Source of the DNA: Pseudomonadota bacterium
Lineage (GTDB): Bacteria > Pseudomonadota > Gammaproteobacteria > Burkholderiales > Burkholderiaceae_C
Reading direction: 5' to 3'
DNA: 64,000 nt
NCBI GenBank assembly: GCA_021805825.1
Contig: JAJZEC010000002.1
Coordinates: 59,638 to 123,637, forward strand
Part shown: one piece after another, positions 55,234-64,000 of the stretch
Layout of the letters: each line of letters opens with the position of its first letter
Position numbering within the stretch: position 1 is the first letter of the stretch
The notes under the pieces: generated by a model
The model's input: the letters and a program-made list of their open reading frames with translations, nothing else
What the model was told of the DNA's origin: nothing
Databases searched by the model: none
Program-made: the position numbers and the translations under genes

Positions 55234-56199
55234 TCAGCGCAGCGCCCAGCCGGCTCCCGACAGCGCCTCGCGCGTCGCGCCGAATCCGATGGAGGCGCCG
55301 AAACGCTGCGCCAGGCGGTCGACCACGTTCTCGCGGCGTGTGTAGTCGATCAGCTTGGGCTGCTGCGCGACGTCGCGTGCCACGCTGCGGGTGTCGCCGA
55401 AACCGTCGACCAGGCCCTGGCGAACCGCCGACTCGCCGGTCCAGACGAGCCCGGAAAAGGTCTGCGCATCGATCTTCAGGCGCTGGCCGCGCCCCTTTTC
55501 CACGGCATCGATGAACTGCTGGTGGATCTGCTGGAGCATCTGCAACGCGTATTTCCTCTGTTGCTCGGACATCGGGCTGAAGGGGTCGAGGAAACCCTTG
55601 TTCGCGCCCGCGGTCAGCAGCCTGCGGCTGATGCCCAGCTTGTTCATCAGTCCCGAGAAATCGAATCCGTCCATGAGCACGCCGATCGATCCGACCAGGC
55701 TGGCCGGATTCACGTAGATGCGATCGGTGGCCACCGCGACGTAGTACGCGGCCGACGCGCAGACGTCGTCGCACACGGCGTACACGGGGATCTTCGGGTG
55801 CAGCGCGCGCAGGCGCCAGATCTCGGCGTTGATGCGCGCCGCCTGCACCGGCGAACCGCCGGGGCTGTTGATGGACAGGATCACCGCCCGCGTCAGCGGC
55901 GCGTCGAAGGCGTCGCGCAGCGAGGCATTGATGGTGTCGGCGCTGGCGTTGCCGGTGGCGGAGATCTCCCCCTGCAGGCGCACGACCGAGGTATGGGCGA
56001 CAGCCGCCCCGCTGCCGCTGCCGCCCAGGTAGGCCGCGGCCAGCAGCGCCAGTACCAGCGCCAGCAGGCTGAAGCGGAAGAAGTTGCTCCAGCGCCTGGC
56101 TCGCCTGCGCTCGGTGACGATGTCCATCACCAGGCGTTCGAGCACGCTGCGCTCCCAGGCCGAGGGGCCGGGGTTCTGGGAGGGGTCGGGGTTGCTCAT
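55234..56199 (-). CDS. sppA: S49 family signal peptide peptidase (SppA-like)
   Basis: 321 residues. One N-terminal membrane segment (FFRFSLLALVLALLAAAYLG), then the protease core: LSINSPGGSPVQAARI near residue 115, the nucleophile Ser in CDDVCASAAYYVAVATD near residue 150 and the general-base Lys in GANKGFLDPF near residue 205. It degrades cleaved signal peptides in the membrane. Single-domain form, like the short SppA of many bacteria. Convergent with the methyltransferase gene. Confidence 0.93.
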   Translation of the reverse strand: MSNPDPSQNPGPSAWERSVLERLVMDIVTERRRARRWSNFFRFSLLALVLALLAAAYLGGSGSGAAVAHTSVVRLQGEISATGNASADTINASLRDAFDAPLTRAVILSINSPGGSPVQAARINAEIWRLRALHPKIPVYAVCDDVCASAAYYVAVATDRIYVNPASLVGSIGVLMDGFDFSGLMNKLGISRRLLTAGANKGFLDPFSPMSEQQRKYALQMLQQIHQQFIDAVEKGRGQRLKIDAQTFSGLVWTGESAVRQGLVDGFGDTRSVARDVAQQPKLIDYTRRENVVDRLAQRFGASIGFGATREALSGAGWALR

Positions 56200-56339
56200 G
56201 CCGGTTCGCCGGTTCGCCGATGCGTGGAGGATCGCCCGCGGCCACGCCACCTGCGCCGCCGGCTGCTTGCGCAGCATAGCAAGGCGACGTGAGCCAGGCG
56301 TGAACCCGCCGCGCAAAGCGCATCCGAAGCTGCGGCGGA

Positions 56340-57008
56340 TCAGCGATCGAGGAGGAAACCGCGCAACTCGGCCACCGACGGAGCCACGCACAGCGGCTGC
56401 AGGCGACGCAGTTCGTCGGCCCCATGCGCGCCGTAGCTGACTGCGACAGCAGCCGTCCCGGCGTTGCGCGCCATCTGCAGGTCGTGGGTGGTGTCGCCGA
56501 TCATCAGGGTGCTGTCGGCAGCCATCACCAGTTCGTCCATGACTTCCAGCAGCATCCGGGGATGGGGCTTGGAGGCGGTCTGGTCGGCCGTGCGCGTGGC
56601 ATCGAACAGGCTGCGCAGCCCGCTCTGCTCCAGCGCCAGTTCCAACCCGGTGCGCGATTTGCCGGTAGCCACCGCCAGGCGCGTGCCGCGCGCGCGCAGC
56701 TCCTCGAGCAGCGGGCGCACGCCGTCGAACAGCACCAGCTCCCGCGCATAGGTGAAGTAATGCCTGCGATAGGCCTGCGCTACCTGCTCGTACTGCTGCG
56801 GGTGCAGGCTGGGTGCGACCAGCCGCAGCGCATCGACCAGCCCGAGGCCGATCACGTAGGTGGCCTGCTCCGGCGCCGGCTCCGGAACCCCGACATCGCG
56901 GCAGGCGGCCTGGATGGCCCGGGTGATGGCCGCCGTCGAGTCCATCAGGGTGCCGTCCCAGTCGAACACCACCAGTTCCCAGCGCGCAGTCACGCTTCGC
57001 TCCCGCAT
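56340..57008 (-). CDS. gph: HAD-family phosphatase (phosphoglycolate phosphatase-like)
   Basis: 222 residues. Motif I VFDWDGTLMDSTA near residue 13, motif II VATGKSRTG, motif III KPHPRM and motif IV MIGDTTHDLQMA are all in place, with a helical cap. Often annotated as Gph. ATG 57008 overlaps rluC by 19 bases; a GTG at 56993 forming GTGA with the rluC stop is an equally good start. Confidence 0.88.
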   Translation of the reverse strand: MRERSVTARWELVVFDWDGTLMDSTAAITRAIQAACRDVGVPEPAPEQATYVIGLGLVDALRLVAPSLHPQQYEQVAQAYRRHYFTYARELVLFDGVRPLLEELRARGTRLAVATGKSRTGLELALEQSGLRSLFDATRTADQTASKPHPRMLLEVMDELVMAADSTLMIGDTTHDLQMARNAGTAAVAVSYGAHGADELRRLQPLCVAPSVAELRGFLLDR

Positions 57009-58027
57009 CCCGGCAACACCACATCGGGGGCGCCGCACCAGCGCGCCAGGCGACGCAGCCACTGGGCGTCGACCTGGGGCCAGTCGGCCTGCAGCACGAG
57101 TTCGGCGCCGTGGCCCGGGTGCGGCAGCGCCAGCCGCGCGGCATGCAGGAACATGCGCGCATTGCCGCCCGGGCCCGCCAGGCCTTCGCCCCGCGCCAGG
57201 GCCCGGTTCAGCGAATCCAGGCCGTATTTGGCATCGCCCACCACGGCGTGGCCCAGGCTGCGCAGGTGGACCCGGATCTGGTGCGTGCGCCCGGTCTGGA
57301 TGCGCGCCTCGAGCAGGGTCAAGCCAGCCACGCCGGTGCTGCGCGCCAACATCGGGTCGGGCCAGGCGAAACGGGCGAGCGGACGAAACTGGCTGCGCGC
57401 CTGCTGCCCCTGTCCGGCGTCGGCGACACGCACGCGGCGCTCGCCGCCGGGGGTCAGGTAACGGTGCAGGGGGGTGTCCACACGCACCCCATCGCCCTGC
57501 CAGAGCCCGCCGACCAGCACCCAGTAGCGCTTGTCGGCCTGGCGCTCGCGCAGCGCCGCGTGCAGCGCGGTCAGCGCGCTGCGCCGGCGCGCCAGCAGCA
57601 GCACCCCCGAGGTGTCGCGATCCAGGCGGTGCGCCAGTTCGAGGAAGCGATCCTGGCGCGCGCTGCGCAGCGACTCGATCAGACCCCAGCTCAACCCCGA
57701 ACCGCCGTGCACGGCGATACCCGCCGGCTTGTCCACGGCGAGCAGCCAGTCATCCTCGAACAGCACCCGGTACTGACGCGCCGGAGCCGGCACGCTGTCC
57801 GATTGCGGCAGCGCCAGCGGCGGCACGCGTACGCGGTCGTCGAGCGCGAGCTTGCGTGCGGCTTCGGCGCGCGAGCCGTTGACCCGCACCTCCCCGGAAC
57901 GCACGATGCGGTAGATATGGCTGCGCGGCACCCCCTTGAGGCGACGCGCGAGGAAATTGTCCAGACGCTGGCCGACTGCCGCTTCGTCGACTGCAATCAG
58001 CTGCGCCGGGCTTGGACTGGAGTGCAT
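56990..58027 (-). CDS. rluC: 23S rRNA pseudouridine synthase RluC
   Basis: 345 residues. An S4 domain lies at residues ~15-75 (QRLDNFLARRLKGVPRSHIYRIVRSGEVRVNG). The catalytic Asp is in ELAHRLDRDTSGVLLLAR near residue 130; LEARIQTGRTHQIRVHLRSLGH is near residue 240. The neighbour rne and gene order identify RluC rather than RluD. Start ATG 58027 excludes a longer frame with no similarity. Confidence 0.93.
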   Translation of the reverse strand: MHSSPSPAQLIAVDEAAVGQRLDNFLARRLKGVPRSHIYRIVRSGEVRVNGSRAEAARKLALDDRVRVPPLALPQSDSVPAPARQYRVLFEDDWLLAVDKPAGIAVHGGSGLSWGLIESLRSARQDRFLELAHRLDRDTSGVLLLARRRSALTALHAALRERQADKRYWVLVGGLWQGDGVRVDTPLHRYLTPGGERRVRVADAGQGQQARSQFRPLARFAWPDPMLARSTGVAGLTLLEARIQTGRTHQIRVHLRSLGHAVVGDAKYGLDSLNRALARGEGLAGPGGNARMFLHAARLALPHPGHGAELVLQADWPQVDAQWLRRLARWCGAPDVVLPGCGSEA

Positions 58028-58080
58028 ATAATGAAATGGCGTAGCGTGCGAGGTACCGTTCTTTCGCCGGCTACGCGGGG

Positions 58081-58108
58081 AATGTAGTTGCGCGCGACGC
58101 TTTTGCAA
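58081..58108 (-). promoter_or_regulatory. Candidate rluC promoter
   Basis: TTGCAA, 16 bases, TACATT on the minus strand; predicted start about 47 bases before rluC. Confidence 0.45.
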
Positions 58109-58680
58109 GTCTTGCAGTTTCTGCAAGTGCTGCCGGTTCCGCGAGCGAAATCCTTTCGTGTGCGACCCGGCAGCAGCCGGCTGCCCACGCGCCGCGCCAG
58201 CGCCGCCCCACGGTGCGCCGTCAGCGCAGGCTCAGGATTGTAGAGGGTCGGATGTTCACGGCGTGCCCCGCACGACTGCGAAACGACTCGGCATCCCCGC
58301 GGCCGGTTGGAGCTTCGCGCGCGCTGCCCGTGCCCGCCGCCAGACTTCGGCGTCAGGAGCGGGAATGCGCAAGTCTCGAAATCGCGAACCGACAGAATGC
58401 CCCGCAGGCCCGGCTCCAGCCGCGGCCGCGACAAGATCATCCGACGTGCTGTCCACTGCCATCGTTCATCGTCCGACCGCCATCCCGAGCGCGCGCGCTG
58501 CCGCGCGCCGTCGGCGCGCGGACATGCCCCCGGCAGGCCGCAACCCGCGCGCACCGCACCCGTCTGCCCCTTGTCCTGCGAGCCGCTCCGGAATGTCCCG
58601 GTGCCCGGCGGCCGTTCTCCTGTCCCGCTTCGAGCCTGTTGCGCATGTCGGGTCCTCGTGACCCTGTTGCCATCAAGCAC

Positions 58681-58696
58681 CCCGCCCGACGGCGGG
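58681..58696 (+). other. GC hairpin adjoining the rne ribosome-binding site
   Basis: CCCGCC-CGAC-GGCGGG (tight loop) is followed directly by ATGGAGAACCGAA and the rne ATG. It leaves the GGAG free, and could be an RNase E entry or translation-control element. Confidence 0.4.
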
Positions 58697-58709
58697 ATGG
58701 AGAACCGAA

Positions 58710-61700
58710 ATGAAACGCATGTTGTTCAATGCCACCCAGGCCGAGGAGCTGCGGGTGGCGATTGTCGACGGCCAGAAGCTGCTGGACATCGACATCGAAC
58801 AGGTCGGACGCGAGCAGCGCAAGGGCAACATCTACCGCGCCACGGTAACCCGCGTCGAACCCTCGCTGGAAGCCTGCTTCGTCGACTACGGCGAGGAACG
58901 CCACGGATTCCTGCCTTTCAAGGAGATTTCCCGGCGCTATTTCCGCGAAGGCGTGTCGGCATCGCAGGCGCGCATCCAGGACGCCATCCGCGAAGGCCAG
59001 GAAATGCTGGTGCAGGTCGAGAAGGAGGAGCGCGGCAACAAGGGAGCCGCACTGACCACTTTCATCTCCCTGGCCGGGCGCTACCTGGTGCTGATGCCCA
59101 ACAATCCCCGTGGTGGCGGAGTCAGCCGCCGCATCGAGGGCGAGGATCGGCAGGAACTGCGCGAGACCATGGAGCAGTTGCAGTACCCCGAGGGCATGAG
59201 CCTGATCGCGCGCACCGCGGGCATCGGGCGCGGCGCCGAGGAACTGCAATGGGATCTGAACTACCTGCTCAAGCTGTGGTCGGCAATCGAGGAGGCGGGC
59301 AATTCGCAGAAGGGCGCCTTCCTGATCTACCAGGAATCCTCGCTGGTGATCCGCGCCATCCGCGACTATTTCACCAGCGATATCGGTGAGATCCTGATCG
59401 ACACCGAGGATGTGTACGACCAGGCGCACCAGTTCATGGCGCATGTGATGCCCGACAACGTCGGCCGGGTCAAGCGCTACCGCGACGACCTGCCGCTGTT
59501 CTCGCGCTTCCAGATCGAGCACCAGATCGAAACCGCGTACTCGCGCACCGTGAACCTGCCGTCCGGCGGGGCCATCGTCATCGACCACACCGAGGCGCTG
59601 GTGGCCATCGACGTGAACTCGGCGCGCGCCACCCGCGGCAGCGCGATCGAGGACACCGCGCTGCGCACCAACCTGGAAGCGGCGGAGGAAATCGCGCGCC
59701 AGATGCGGCTGCGCGACCTCGGCGGTCTGATCGTCATGGACTTCATCGACATGGACGAGGCGAAGAACCAGCGCGCCGTCGAGGATCGCCTGCGTGACTG
59801 CCTGCGCCAGGATCGGGCACGCGTGCAGACGAGCAAGATCTCCAAGTTCGGTCTGCTCGAGGTATCGCGCCAGCGCCTGCGACCCGCGCTCTCGGAAGGT
59901 GCCTATGTGACCTGCCCGCGCTGCAACGGCACCGGGCATATCCGCGACACCGACTCCAGCGCGCTGCAGATCCTGCGCATCATCCAGGAAGAGGCGATGA
60001 AGGAAGGCACCGCGGCGGTGCACGTGCAGGTGCCGGTGGAGGTGGCGTCATTCCTGCTGAACGAAAAGCGCGCCGAGATCACCAAGATCGAGCTGCGCCA
60101 GCGCGTGGCCGTCCTGCTGGTACCGAACAAGCAACTGGAAACCCCGAACTACAAGCTCGAGCGCCTGAAGCACGACGATCCGAGACTCGACAACCTGCCG
60201 GCCAGCTACCGCATGGCCGAGGAACTCGAACAGGAAACCGCGGTGCTGCGCGAGCCGAAGGAAGAGCGCCCACGCCAGGAGGCGCTGGTGCGCGGCATCA
60301 CCCCGGAGGGCCCGGCGCCGACGGCCGCGCCCAGCGCTCCGGAAGGCGCCGCGCCGGCGCAGGCGGTTCCGGCGCCGGTGCAGCCCGCGCAGGTCGCCGC
60401 CGTGTCGGGCGGCCTGTTCGGCTGGCTGCGGCGCGTACTCGGCGCCGCCGAATCTGCGCCGGCGCCGACGCCTGCTGCACCGGTCGAAGAAGCCGCCCCG
60501 CAAGCCGCTGCGGCAACCCGCGGCGAAGGCCGCGGTCGCGGCCGGGACGCGCGCGCGCAGGGCGGCCGCCAGGCTGCACGGGGGGAGGCTCGCGAGGGCA
60601 ATGGCAACGCGCGCGGACGCAATGGACGTGGCGAGCGCGGTGAGCGCGGTGAGCGCGGTGAGCGCGGTGAGCGCGGTGAGCGCGGTGAGCGCGGTGAGCG
60701 CGGTGAGCGCGCCGAACACGCCGAACGCGCCGAACGCGGTGAACGCGGTGAACGCGGCGAGCGCGGCGAGCGCGGCGAACGCGTCGAGCGCTCCGGGCGC
60801 GGCGAGCGGGCGGATCGCGGAGAACGTGCAGAACGTGGCGAGCGCACCCAGGCACGTGTTGCGCGCATCGAAGCCGAAGGCGCAGCGCCGGAGGCTGCCG
60901 CGCCGGCTCAGGCGCCCGCAGCGCGCAATGGCGGACGCGGCGGGCGCGGACAACGCGCCGAGCCGCAAGCCGCCGAGCCGGGCGTGCAGAGTTGGGAGGA
61001 GTTCGGTCTGACCCTGCCAGCCGCCGAGGCAGGCCAAGGCCCTGCGGCAGGCGACGAGATCCAGGCACAGGCGAAGGCGCAAGATGCGATCGACACCCCT
61101 GCCATGGGTGAAGCCACGGACGGTTCCGCCGAGCCCGCGCGCGCAAGGCGTCGCCGGCGGCGCGGTGGCCGCGGCCGCGGCCAGGAGGCCACCGCCGAAG
61201 CAGCGGCCGATGAGCAACCCGAGGCCGAGGCCATGTCGGCGCAGCCGGTGGTGGAGGTCGACATGGCTGCCGCGGCGCAGTCCCTGCACATCGAAGCGCA
61301 GCAAGCCGAGATGACCGCCGAGGAAGCTGCGCCGCCGCCCAGGCCATCCGACGAGGAACCGCAGGAAGTGGCTGTTGCCGCCGTATGGGCCGAAGCCCCC
61401 GCGGTACCGGCTGCGGACGAGGCCGCAAGGGCTCCTCAATCCCTTCCGGTCGCCCAGGTCGCCGCCACAGATCTGGCGCTGGAAGCACCGGTGGCGGCAC
61501 AAGCCGCAACACCATCCGAGCTGCCCGCAGCCGCGCCCCGGGAACCCGCAGCGATCGGCGCGCTGGAGGTGCAGCAACTGCAGGAGGTGGTACAGCAGGC
61601 CGGGCTGGAGTGGGTACAGTCCGATCCGCAGCGGGTCGAGCAGGCGCAGCGCAAGGCACGCCAGACGGCCCCGGTGCGGCATCCGCCCCGCGAGCGCAAG

Positions 61701-61799
61701 CCGCGCGTGCTGCGCGATGAAGGGCCGCTGGTGCTGGTGGAGACCCGCAAGCCGCTGCCGGAACTGCAGTTGCCGGAAAGCGCCGACCACGCTTCCTGA
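58710..61799 (+). CDS. rne: Ribonuclease E
   Basis: 1029 residues. The catalytic half shows [17 protein letters not shown] at the start, an S1 domain ([23 protein letters not shown]), [49 protein letters not shown] with the metal-binding Asp residues, and the zinc-link CPRCNGTG near residue 403. From about residue 520 the chain is disordered: Ala/Pro/Gln-rich, with a Gly-Glu-Arg repeat (residues ~641-694), an Arg cluster (ARRRRRRGG, with GRGRG) and a C-terminal patch. This tail should bind RNA and degradosome partners. Central enzyme of mRNA decay and rRNA processing. Confidence 0.95.
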   Translation: MKRMLFNATQAEELRVAIVDGQKLLDIDIEQVGREQRKGNIYRATVTRVEPSLEACFVDYGEERHGFLPFKEISRRYFREGVSASQARIQDAIREGQEMLVQVEKEERGNKGAALTTFISLAGRYLVLMPNNPRGGGVSRRIEGEDRQELRETMEQLQYPEGMSLIARTAGIGRGAEELQWDLNYLLKLWSAIEEAGNSQKGAFLIYQESSLVIRAIRDYFTSDIGEILIDTEDVYDQAHQFMAHVMPDNVGRVKRYRDDLPLFSRFQIEHQIETAYSRTVNLPSGGAIVIDHTEALVAIDVNSARATRGSAIEDTALRTNLEAAEEIARQMRLRDLGGLIVMDFIDMDEAKNQRAVEDRLRDCLRQDRARVQTSKISKFGLLEVSRQRLRPALSEGAYVTCPRCNGTGHIRDTDSSALQILRIIQEEAMKEGTAAVHVQVPVEVASFLLNEKRAEITKIELRQRVAVLLVPNKQLETPNYKLERLKHDDPRLDNLPASYRMAEELEQETAVLREPKEERPRQEALVRGITPEGPAPTAAPSAPEGAAPAQAVPAPVQPAQVAAVSGGLFGWLRRVLGAAESAPAPTPAAPVEEAAPQAAAATRGEGRGRGRDARAQGGRQAARGEAREGNGNARGRNGRGERGERGERGERGERGERGERGERGERAEHAERAERGERGERGERGERGERVERSGRGERADRGERAERGERTQARVARIEAEGAAPEAAAPAQAPAARNGGRGGRGQRAEPQAAEPGVQSWEEFGLTLPAAEAGQGPAAGDEIQAQAKAQDAIDTPAMGEATDGSAEPARARRRRRRGGRGRGQEATAEAAADEQPEAEAMSAQPVVEVDMAAAAQSLHIEAQQAEMTAEEAAPPPRPSDEEPQEVAVAAVWAEAPAVPAADEAARAPQSLPVAQVAATDLALEAPVAAQAATPSELPAAAPREPAAIGALEVQQLQEVVQQAGLEWVQSDPQRVEQAQRKARQTAPVRHPPRERKPRVLRDEGPLVLVETRKPLPELQLPESADHAS
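60630..60791 (+). repeat. In-frame 9-base tandem repeat in rne (Gly-Glu-Arg)
   Basis: Unit GGTGAGCGC, nine almost perfect copies, then degenerate copies (GCCGAACGC, GGCGAGCGC). It stays in frame and encodes an alternating Glu/Arg run in the disordered tail. Confidence 0.9.
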
Positions 61800-61853
61800 G
61801 CGCGGGCGCGCCGCGTGCGCGACGATCCGCAGCGGTGGCGAACCCGGGCCGGC

Positions 61854-62774
61854 TCAGTCTGGCCCGGCGCCCCTTGCGAGCAGGCCGCTGCGCACGTCCG
61901 CGTACAGCAGACGCGCGCCGAGTTCGGCGTGCATGCGGCCATTGTCCAGCCGCCGGGATTCGGACAGAAAGCTCAGGGCCATCGGCGACAAGGCACTGCC
62001 GGCGAGCTGCTCGCGGCTGCGCCGTGGCGGCGGCGGCTCGCCCAGGCAGGCAGCCGCCAGGTCGAGGTAGTCGCCGGCCAGGATGCGGGTATCGTCGCAG
62101 ACGTTGTAGACACGCTGCGGGGCGGCGCGCCACAGCGCCAGGCGCAGCACCCGGGCCAGATCGTCGGCATGGATGTGGTTGGTATAGACATCGTCCTGCC
62201 TGCGCAGCGCTGGCAACCCACTCCGCAGTCGAGCGCGCGGCGAGCGCGCGGCGGCATCGTAGATGCCGGGCACCCGCAGCACGCCGACGCGGGCGCCGAC
62301 GCGTCCCAGCGCGCGCCACTGCGCCTCGGCATGCAGGCGGCGGCGGGCGCGCTCGGTTTGCGGCTTGGGAACGCGCGTCTCGGGCACCACTTCGCCGCGG
62401 CAATCGCCGTAGACACCGCTGGTGCTGGCGTAGAGTATGCGCAGGCCCGGCCTGCGCGGTGCTGCCCCTATCATGGCGCTGCGCAGCACGGTGGCCAGAT
62501 GCAGTGCGCGGGTGTCGGTCGTGCCCCGGGCGGGCGGCGGAGCCAGCATCACCACGCGGTCGGCCAGGCCGCGCAGCCGCCACAGGGTGTCGATGCGATC
62601 CAGATCCCCGCGCAGCGCGACGATGCCTGCCTGGCGCAGCAAGGCCACGCGCTCGGGGCTGGACGTCAGCGCCAGCACGCGCAGGCGCGGCCGCAGCAGC
62701 GCGGCCAGGCGCAGGCCGATGTCCCCGCAGCCGACGATCAGCACCCGGGGTTTGCGCAACACAGTGGTCAACAT
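61854..62774 (-). CDS. NAD(P)-binding epimerase-like protein (SDR family, YeeZ type)
   Basis: 306 residues. RVLIVGCGDIGLRLAALLRPR opens a Rossmann fold; LRILYASTSGVYGDCRGE near residue 120 and VGVLRVPGIYDA follow, then YTNHIHADDLARVL and VYNVCDDTRI. The catalytic Tyr-x3-Lys is not clear: the Tyr in GVYGD is present, but the expected Lys is replaced by the Arg-rich ERARRRLHAE. It resembles the atypical SDR YeeZ group. Substrate unknown. Convergent with rne. Confidence 0.78.
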   Translation of the reverse strand: MLTTVLRKPRVLIVGCGDIGLRLAALLRPRLRVLALTSSPERVALLRQAGIVALRGDLDRIDTLWRLRGLADRVVMLAPPPARGTTDTRALHLATVLRSAMIGAAPRRPGLRILYASTSGVYGDCRGEVVPETRVPKPQTERARRRLHAEAQWRALGRVGARVGVLRVPGIYDAAARSPRARLRSGLPALRRQDDVYTNHIHADDLARVLRLALWRAAPQRVYNVCDDTRILAGDYLDLAAACLGEPPPPRRSREQLAGSALSPMALSFLSESRRLDNGRMHAELGARLLYADVRSGLLARGAGPD

Positions 62775-62789
62775 GGAATGAACCGGAAC

Positions 62790-63821
62790 ATGAGCCGTAC
62801 CGTGACAGTCTTGCCCGCAGGGCACCGCTTCGATGTCGCCGACGACGAGACCGTGCTCGCCGCGGCGATACGCCAGGGCGTCGGTCTGCCCTACGGCTGC
62901 CAGGACGGTGCCTGCGGAAGTTGCAAATGCCGCTGGGTGCGCGGCGACTTCGAACTCGGCCCGCACCAACTCAAGGCGCTGTCGGTCGCCGAGCGCGATG
63001 AGGGAATGGTACTGACCTGCCGCATGCGCCCGCAAAGCGACGTCGTGATCGAATGCGCCGAGCTTCCCGCGGCCGACATGTTCCCGGTGCGCAAGATGCC
63101 CTGCAGGGTGCTGGAGATCGAACACCCCGCCCCCGACGTCGCGATCCTGCGGCTGCAACTTCCGGCCCAGGAGGCCTTCGGCTACCACCCGGGCCAGTAC
63201 CTGCAGTTCATCCTGCGCGACGGAAGCCGGCGCAGCTACTCGATGGCCAGCGCACCGGTCGCGCACGCGCCGCTGGAACTGCACATCCGCCACATGCCCG
63301 GCGGCAAGTTCACCGACCCGGTCTTTTCCAGCCTGAAGCCGCGGGACATCCTGCGCGCCGAAGGCCCTTTCGGCAGCTTCTACCTGCAGGACGACGGCAC
63401 GCAGCCGCTGCTGCTGCTGGCCTCGGGCACCGGGCTGGCACCGATCAAGGCGATCCTCGAGCAACTGCGCGCCGACGGCAGCACGCGCCCAGCCAGGCTG
63501 TACTGGGGCGCGCGCAAGCGCGTCGACCTGTACCTGCTCGACTGGGCGCTGCGCCAGGCCGAGGAACTGCCGTGGCTGAGCTTCATCCCCGTGCTGTCCG
63601 AGCCCGATGCCGACTGGAGCGGCCGCCGCGGCCTGGTGCACCGCGCGGTGATGGAGGATCTGCCCGACCTGTCGGGCTTCCAGGTCTACGCCTGCGGCGC
63701 GCCGCCGATGGTGGAGGCTGCGCGCGGCGATTTCAGCACGCACTGCGGCCTGCCAGCCGTTCACTTCCATGCCGACGCCTTCACCAGCGAAGCCGACAAG
63801 GCCGGCGCGCAGGGACAGTGA
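62790..63821 (+). CDS. Flavin oxidoreductase with plant-type [2Fe-2S] domain (CDP-6-deoxy-delta-3,4-glucoseen reductase-like)
   Basis: 343 residues. The N-terminal ferredoxin domain has CQDGACGSCKC and a fourth Cys in VLTCRMRP (positions ~38-76). The FAD domain shows RSYSMASAP (the RxYS motif) near residue 150 and the NAD domain LLLASGTGLAPIKAIL near residue 210, ending with YACGAPPMVEAA. Electrons run NAD(P)H-FAD-FeS to an unknown acceptor; the family includes AscD/RfbI and oxygenase reductases. ATG 62790 chosen; 62778 is possible. Divergent from the epimerase gene by 15 bases. Confidence 0.85.
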   Translation: MSRTVTVLPAGHRFDVADDETVLAAAIRQGVGLPYGCQDGACGSCKCRWVRGDFELGPHQLKALSVAERDEGMVLTCRMRPQSDVVIECAELPAADMFPVRKMPCRVLEIEHPAPDVAILRLQLPAQEAFGYHPGQYLQFILRDGSRRSYSMASAPVAHAPLELHIRHMPGGKFTDPVFSSLKPRDILRAEGPFGSFYLQDDGTQPLLLLASGTGLAPIKAILEQLRADGSTRPARLYWGARKRVDLYLLDWALRQAEELPWLSFIPVLSEPDADWSGRRGLVHRAVMEDLPDLSGFQVYACGAPPMVEAARGDFSTHCGLPAVHFHADAFTSEADKAGAQGQ

Positions 63822-63882
63822 GTCCGCTGCGTACGGGAGCAACGGCGGAGCCGGACAGCGTCCGGCCCGCCGAGGGGCTGGC

Positions 63883-64000
63883 CTACTCGCCGAGGTAGGC
63901 GGCGCGCACGCGCGGGTCGTGCAGCAGTTCCTGGGCCTGGCCGCCCATGGTCAGCGTGCCCGAATCGAGCACGTAGCCGCGCTGGGCCAGTTCGAGGGCC
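63883..64000 (-). CDS. livF: LivF-type branched-chain amino acid ABC transporter ATPase, C-terminal end
   Basis: Only the last 38 codons are in the window; the gene continues beyond its edge. The sequence ALELAQRGYVLDSGTL, then MGGQAQELLHDPRVRAAYLGE, is the typical LivF C-terminus. It would supply ATP-driven uptake of branched-chain amino acids or related solutes with LivG, LivH, LivM and a binding protein expected further on. Confidence 0.85.
   Translation of the reverse strand, partial: ALELAQRGYVLDSGTLTMGGQAQELLHDPRVRAAYLGE

Larger units (their letters stand above)
58028..58709. other. Long divergent region rluC / rne, mostly rne leader
   Basis: 682 bases without a convincing gene on either strand. 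The ORFs that span it change frame and lack ribosome-binding sites. It holds the rluC promoter and a clustered TTGCAAG/CTTGCAG/CTGCAAG repeat (58101-58128). A small GC hairpin also sits just before the rne ribosome-binding site. Enterobacterial rne has a long 5' UTR that RNase E itself cleaves; this region has room for the same. Confidence 0.6.

Overview
The window is a very GC-rich stretch (roughly 70% by eye) of a bacterial chromosome. Gene content and order point to a betaproteobacterium of the Burkholderiales type. Supporting signs are the blocks yqgE-ruvX-pyrR-pyrB-pyrC'-plsC, accB-accC-prmA-DUF3426, rpoE/fatty-acid cluster, lepA-lepB-DUF4845-rnc-era-recO-pdxJ-acpS-nagZ and rne/rluC/gph/sppA, together with mpl, pyruvate carboxylase and a LivF-type transporter. 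I cannot name a genus from sequence alone. Coding density is high, neighbours often overlap by 4 bases (ATGA/GTGA), and there are no rRNA genes, insertion sequences, prophage genes or CRISPR arrays. One tRNA gene (Arg, anticodon CCT) is present.

Layout. 1-4.2 kb: end of yqgE, ruvX and the pyrimidine genes pyrR-pyrB-pyrC' (the dihydroorotase-like protein lacks its metal ligands), then plsC and tRNA-Arg. 4.3-9.1 kb (minus): a chaperone-usher pilus operon whose usher gene ends inside the tRNA gene. 9.3-15.1 kb: pyruvate carboxylase and, divergently, a propionyl-CoA synthetase behind a textbook sigma-54 promoter. 15.1-21.6 kb: an anaerobic module. It holds class III ribonucleotide reductase with its glycyl-radical domain encoded as a separate 76-residue protein, its activase, an FNR-lineage regulator without the iron-sulfur cysteines, and the oxygen-independent ubiquinone hydroxylation genes ubiU-ubiV-ubiT. 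FNR-type boxes sit before nrdD, before ubiU and before the regulator gene itself; a pair of NrdR boxes also precedes nrdD. 21.6-23.1 kb: thiM-thiE.

23.2-31.7 kb: htpX, an Old Yellow Enzyme-type reductase with a beta-hydroxyacid dehydrogenase, a two-gene cassette of ferritin-like proteins of unknown role, aroC, mpl and an unrecognised gene. 32.0-36.1 kb: accB, accC, prmA and a DUF3426 zinc-ribbon membrane protein carrying a 17-unit in-frame repeat. 36.1-45.5 kb (minus): nagZ back to rpoE, with an AT-rich stretch between rseA and lepA that holds a 13-codon reading frame followed directly by a strong intrinsic terminator. 45.7-52.7 kb (minus): fatty-acid synthesis cluster from yceD-rpmF-plsX to fabF. 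52.9-55.2 kb (plus): two-part YeeE/TsuA-like sulfur transporter, maf and a methyltransferase. 55.2-58.0 kb (minus): S49 peptidase, gph and rluC. 58.0-61.8 kb: rne with a long leader and a repeat-rich C-terminus. The window closes with a Rossmann-fold epimerase-like protein, a ferredoxin-type oxidoreductase and the end of livF.

The most distinctive content is the anaerobic module: dNTP synthesis and quinone synthesis without oxygen share apparent FNR-type control with a cysteine-less FNR paralogue encoded between them. Other points are the pilus operon fused to the tRNA 3' half, a recurrent promoter architecture that predicts leaderless mRNAs (aroC, mpl, the gene at 31067, the DUF3426 gene and yceD), and the attenuator-like element ahead of lepA. 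Protein family calls rest on reading motifs; no database searches were run.
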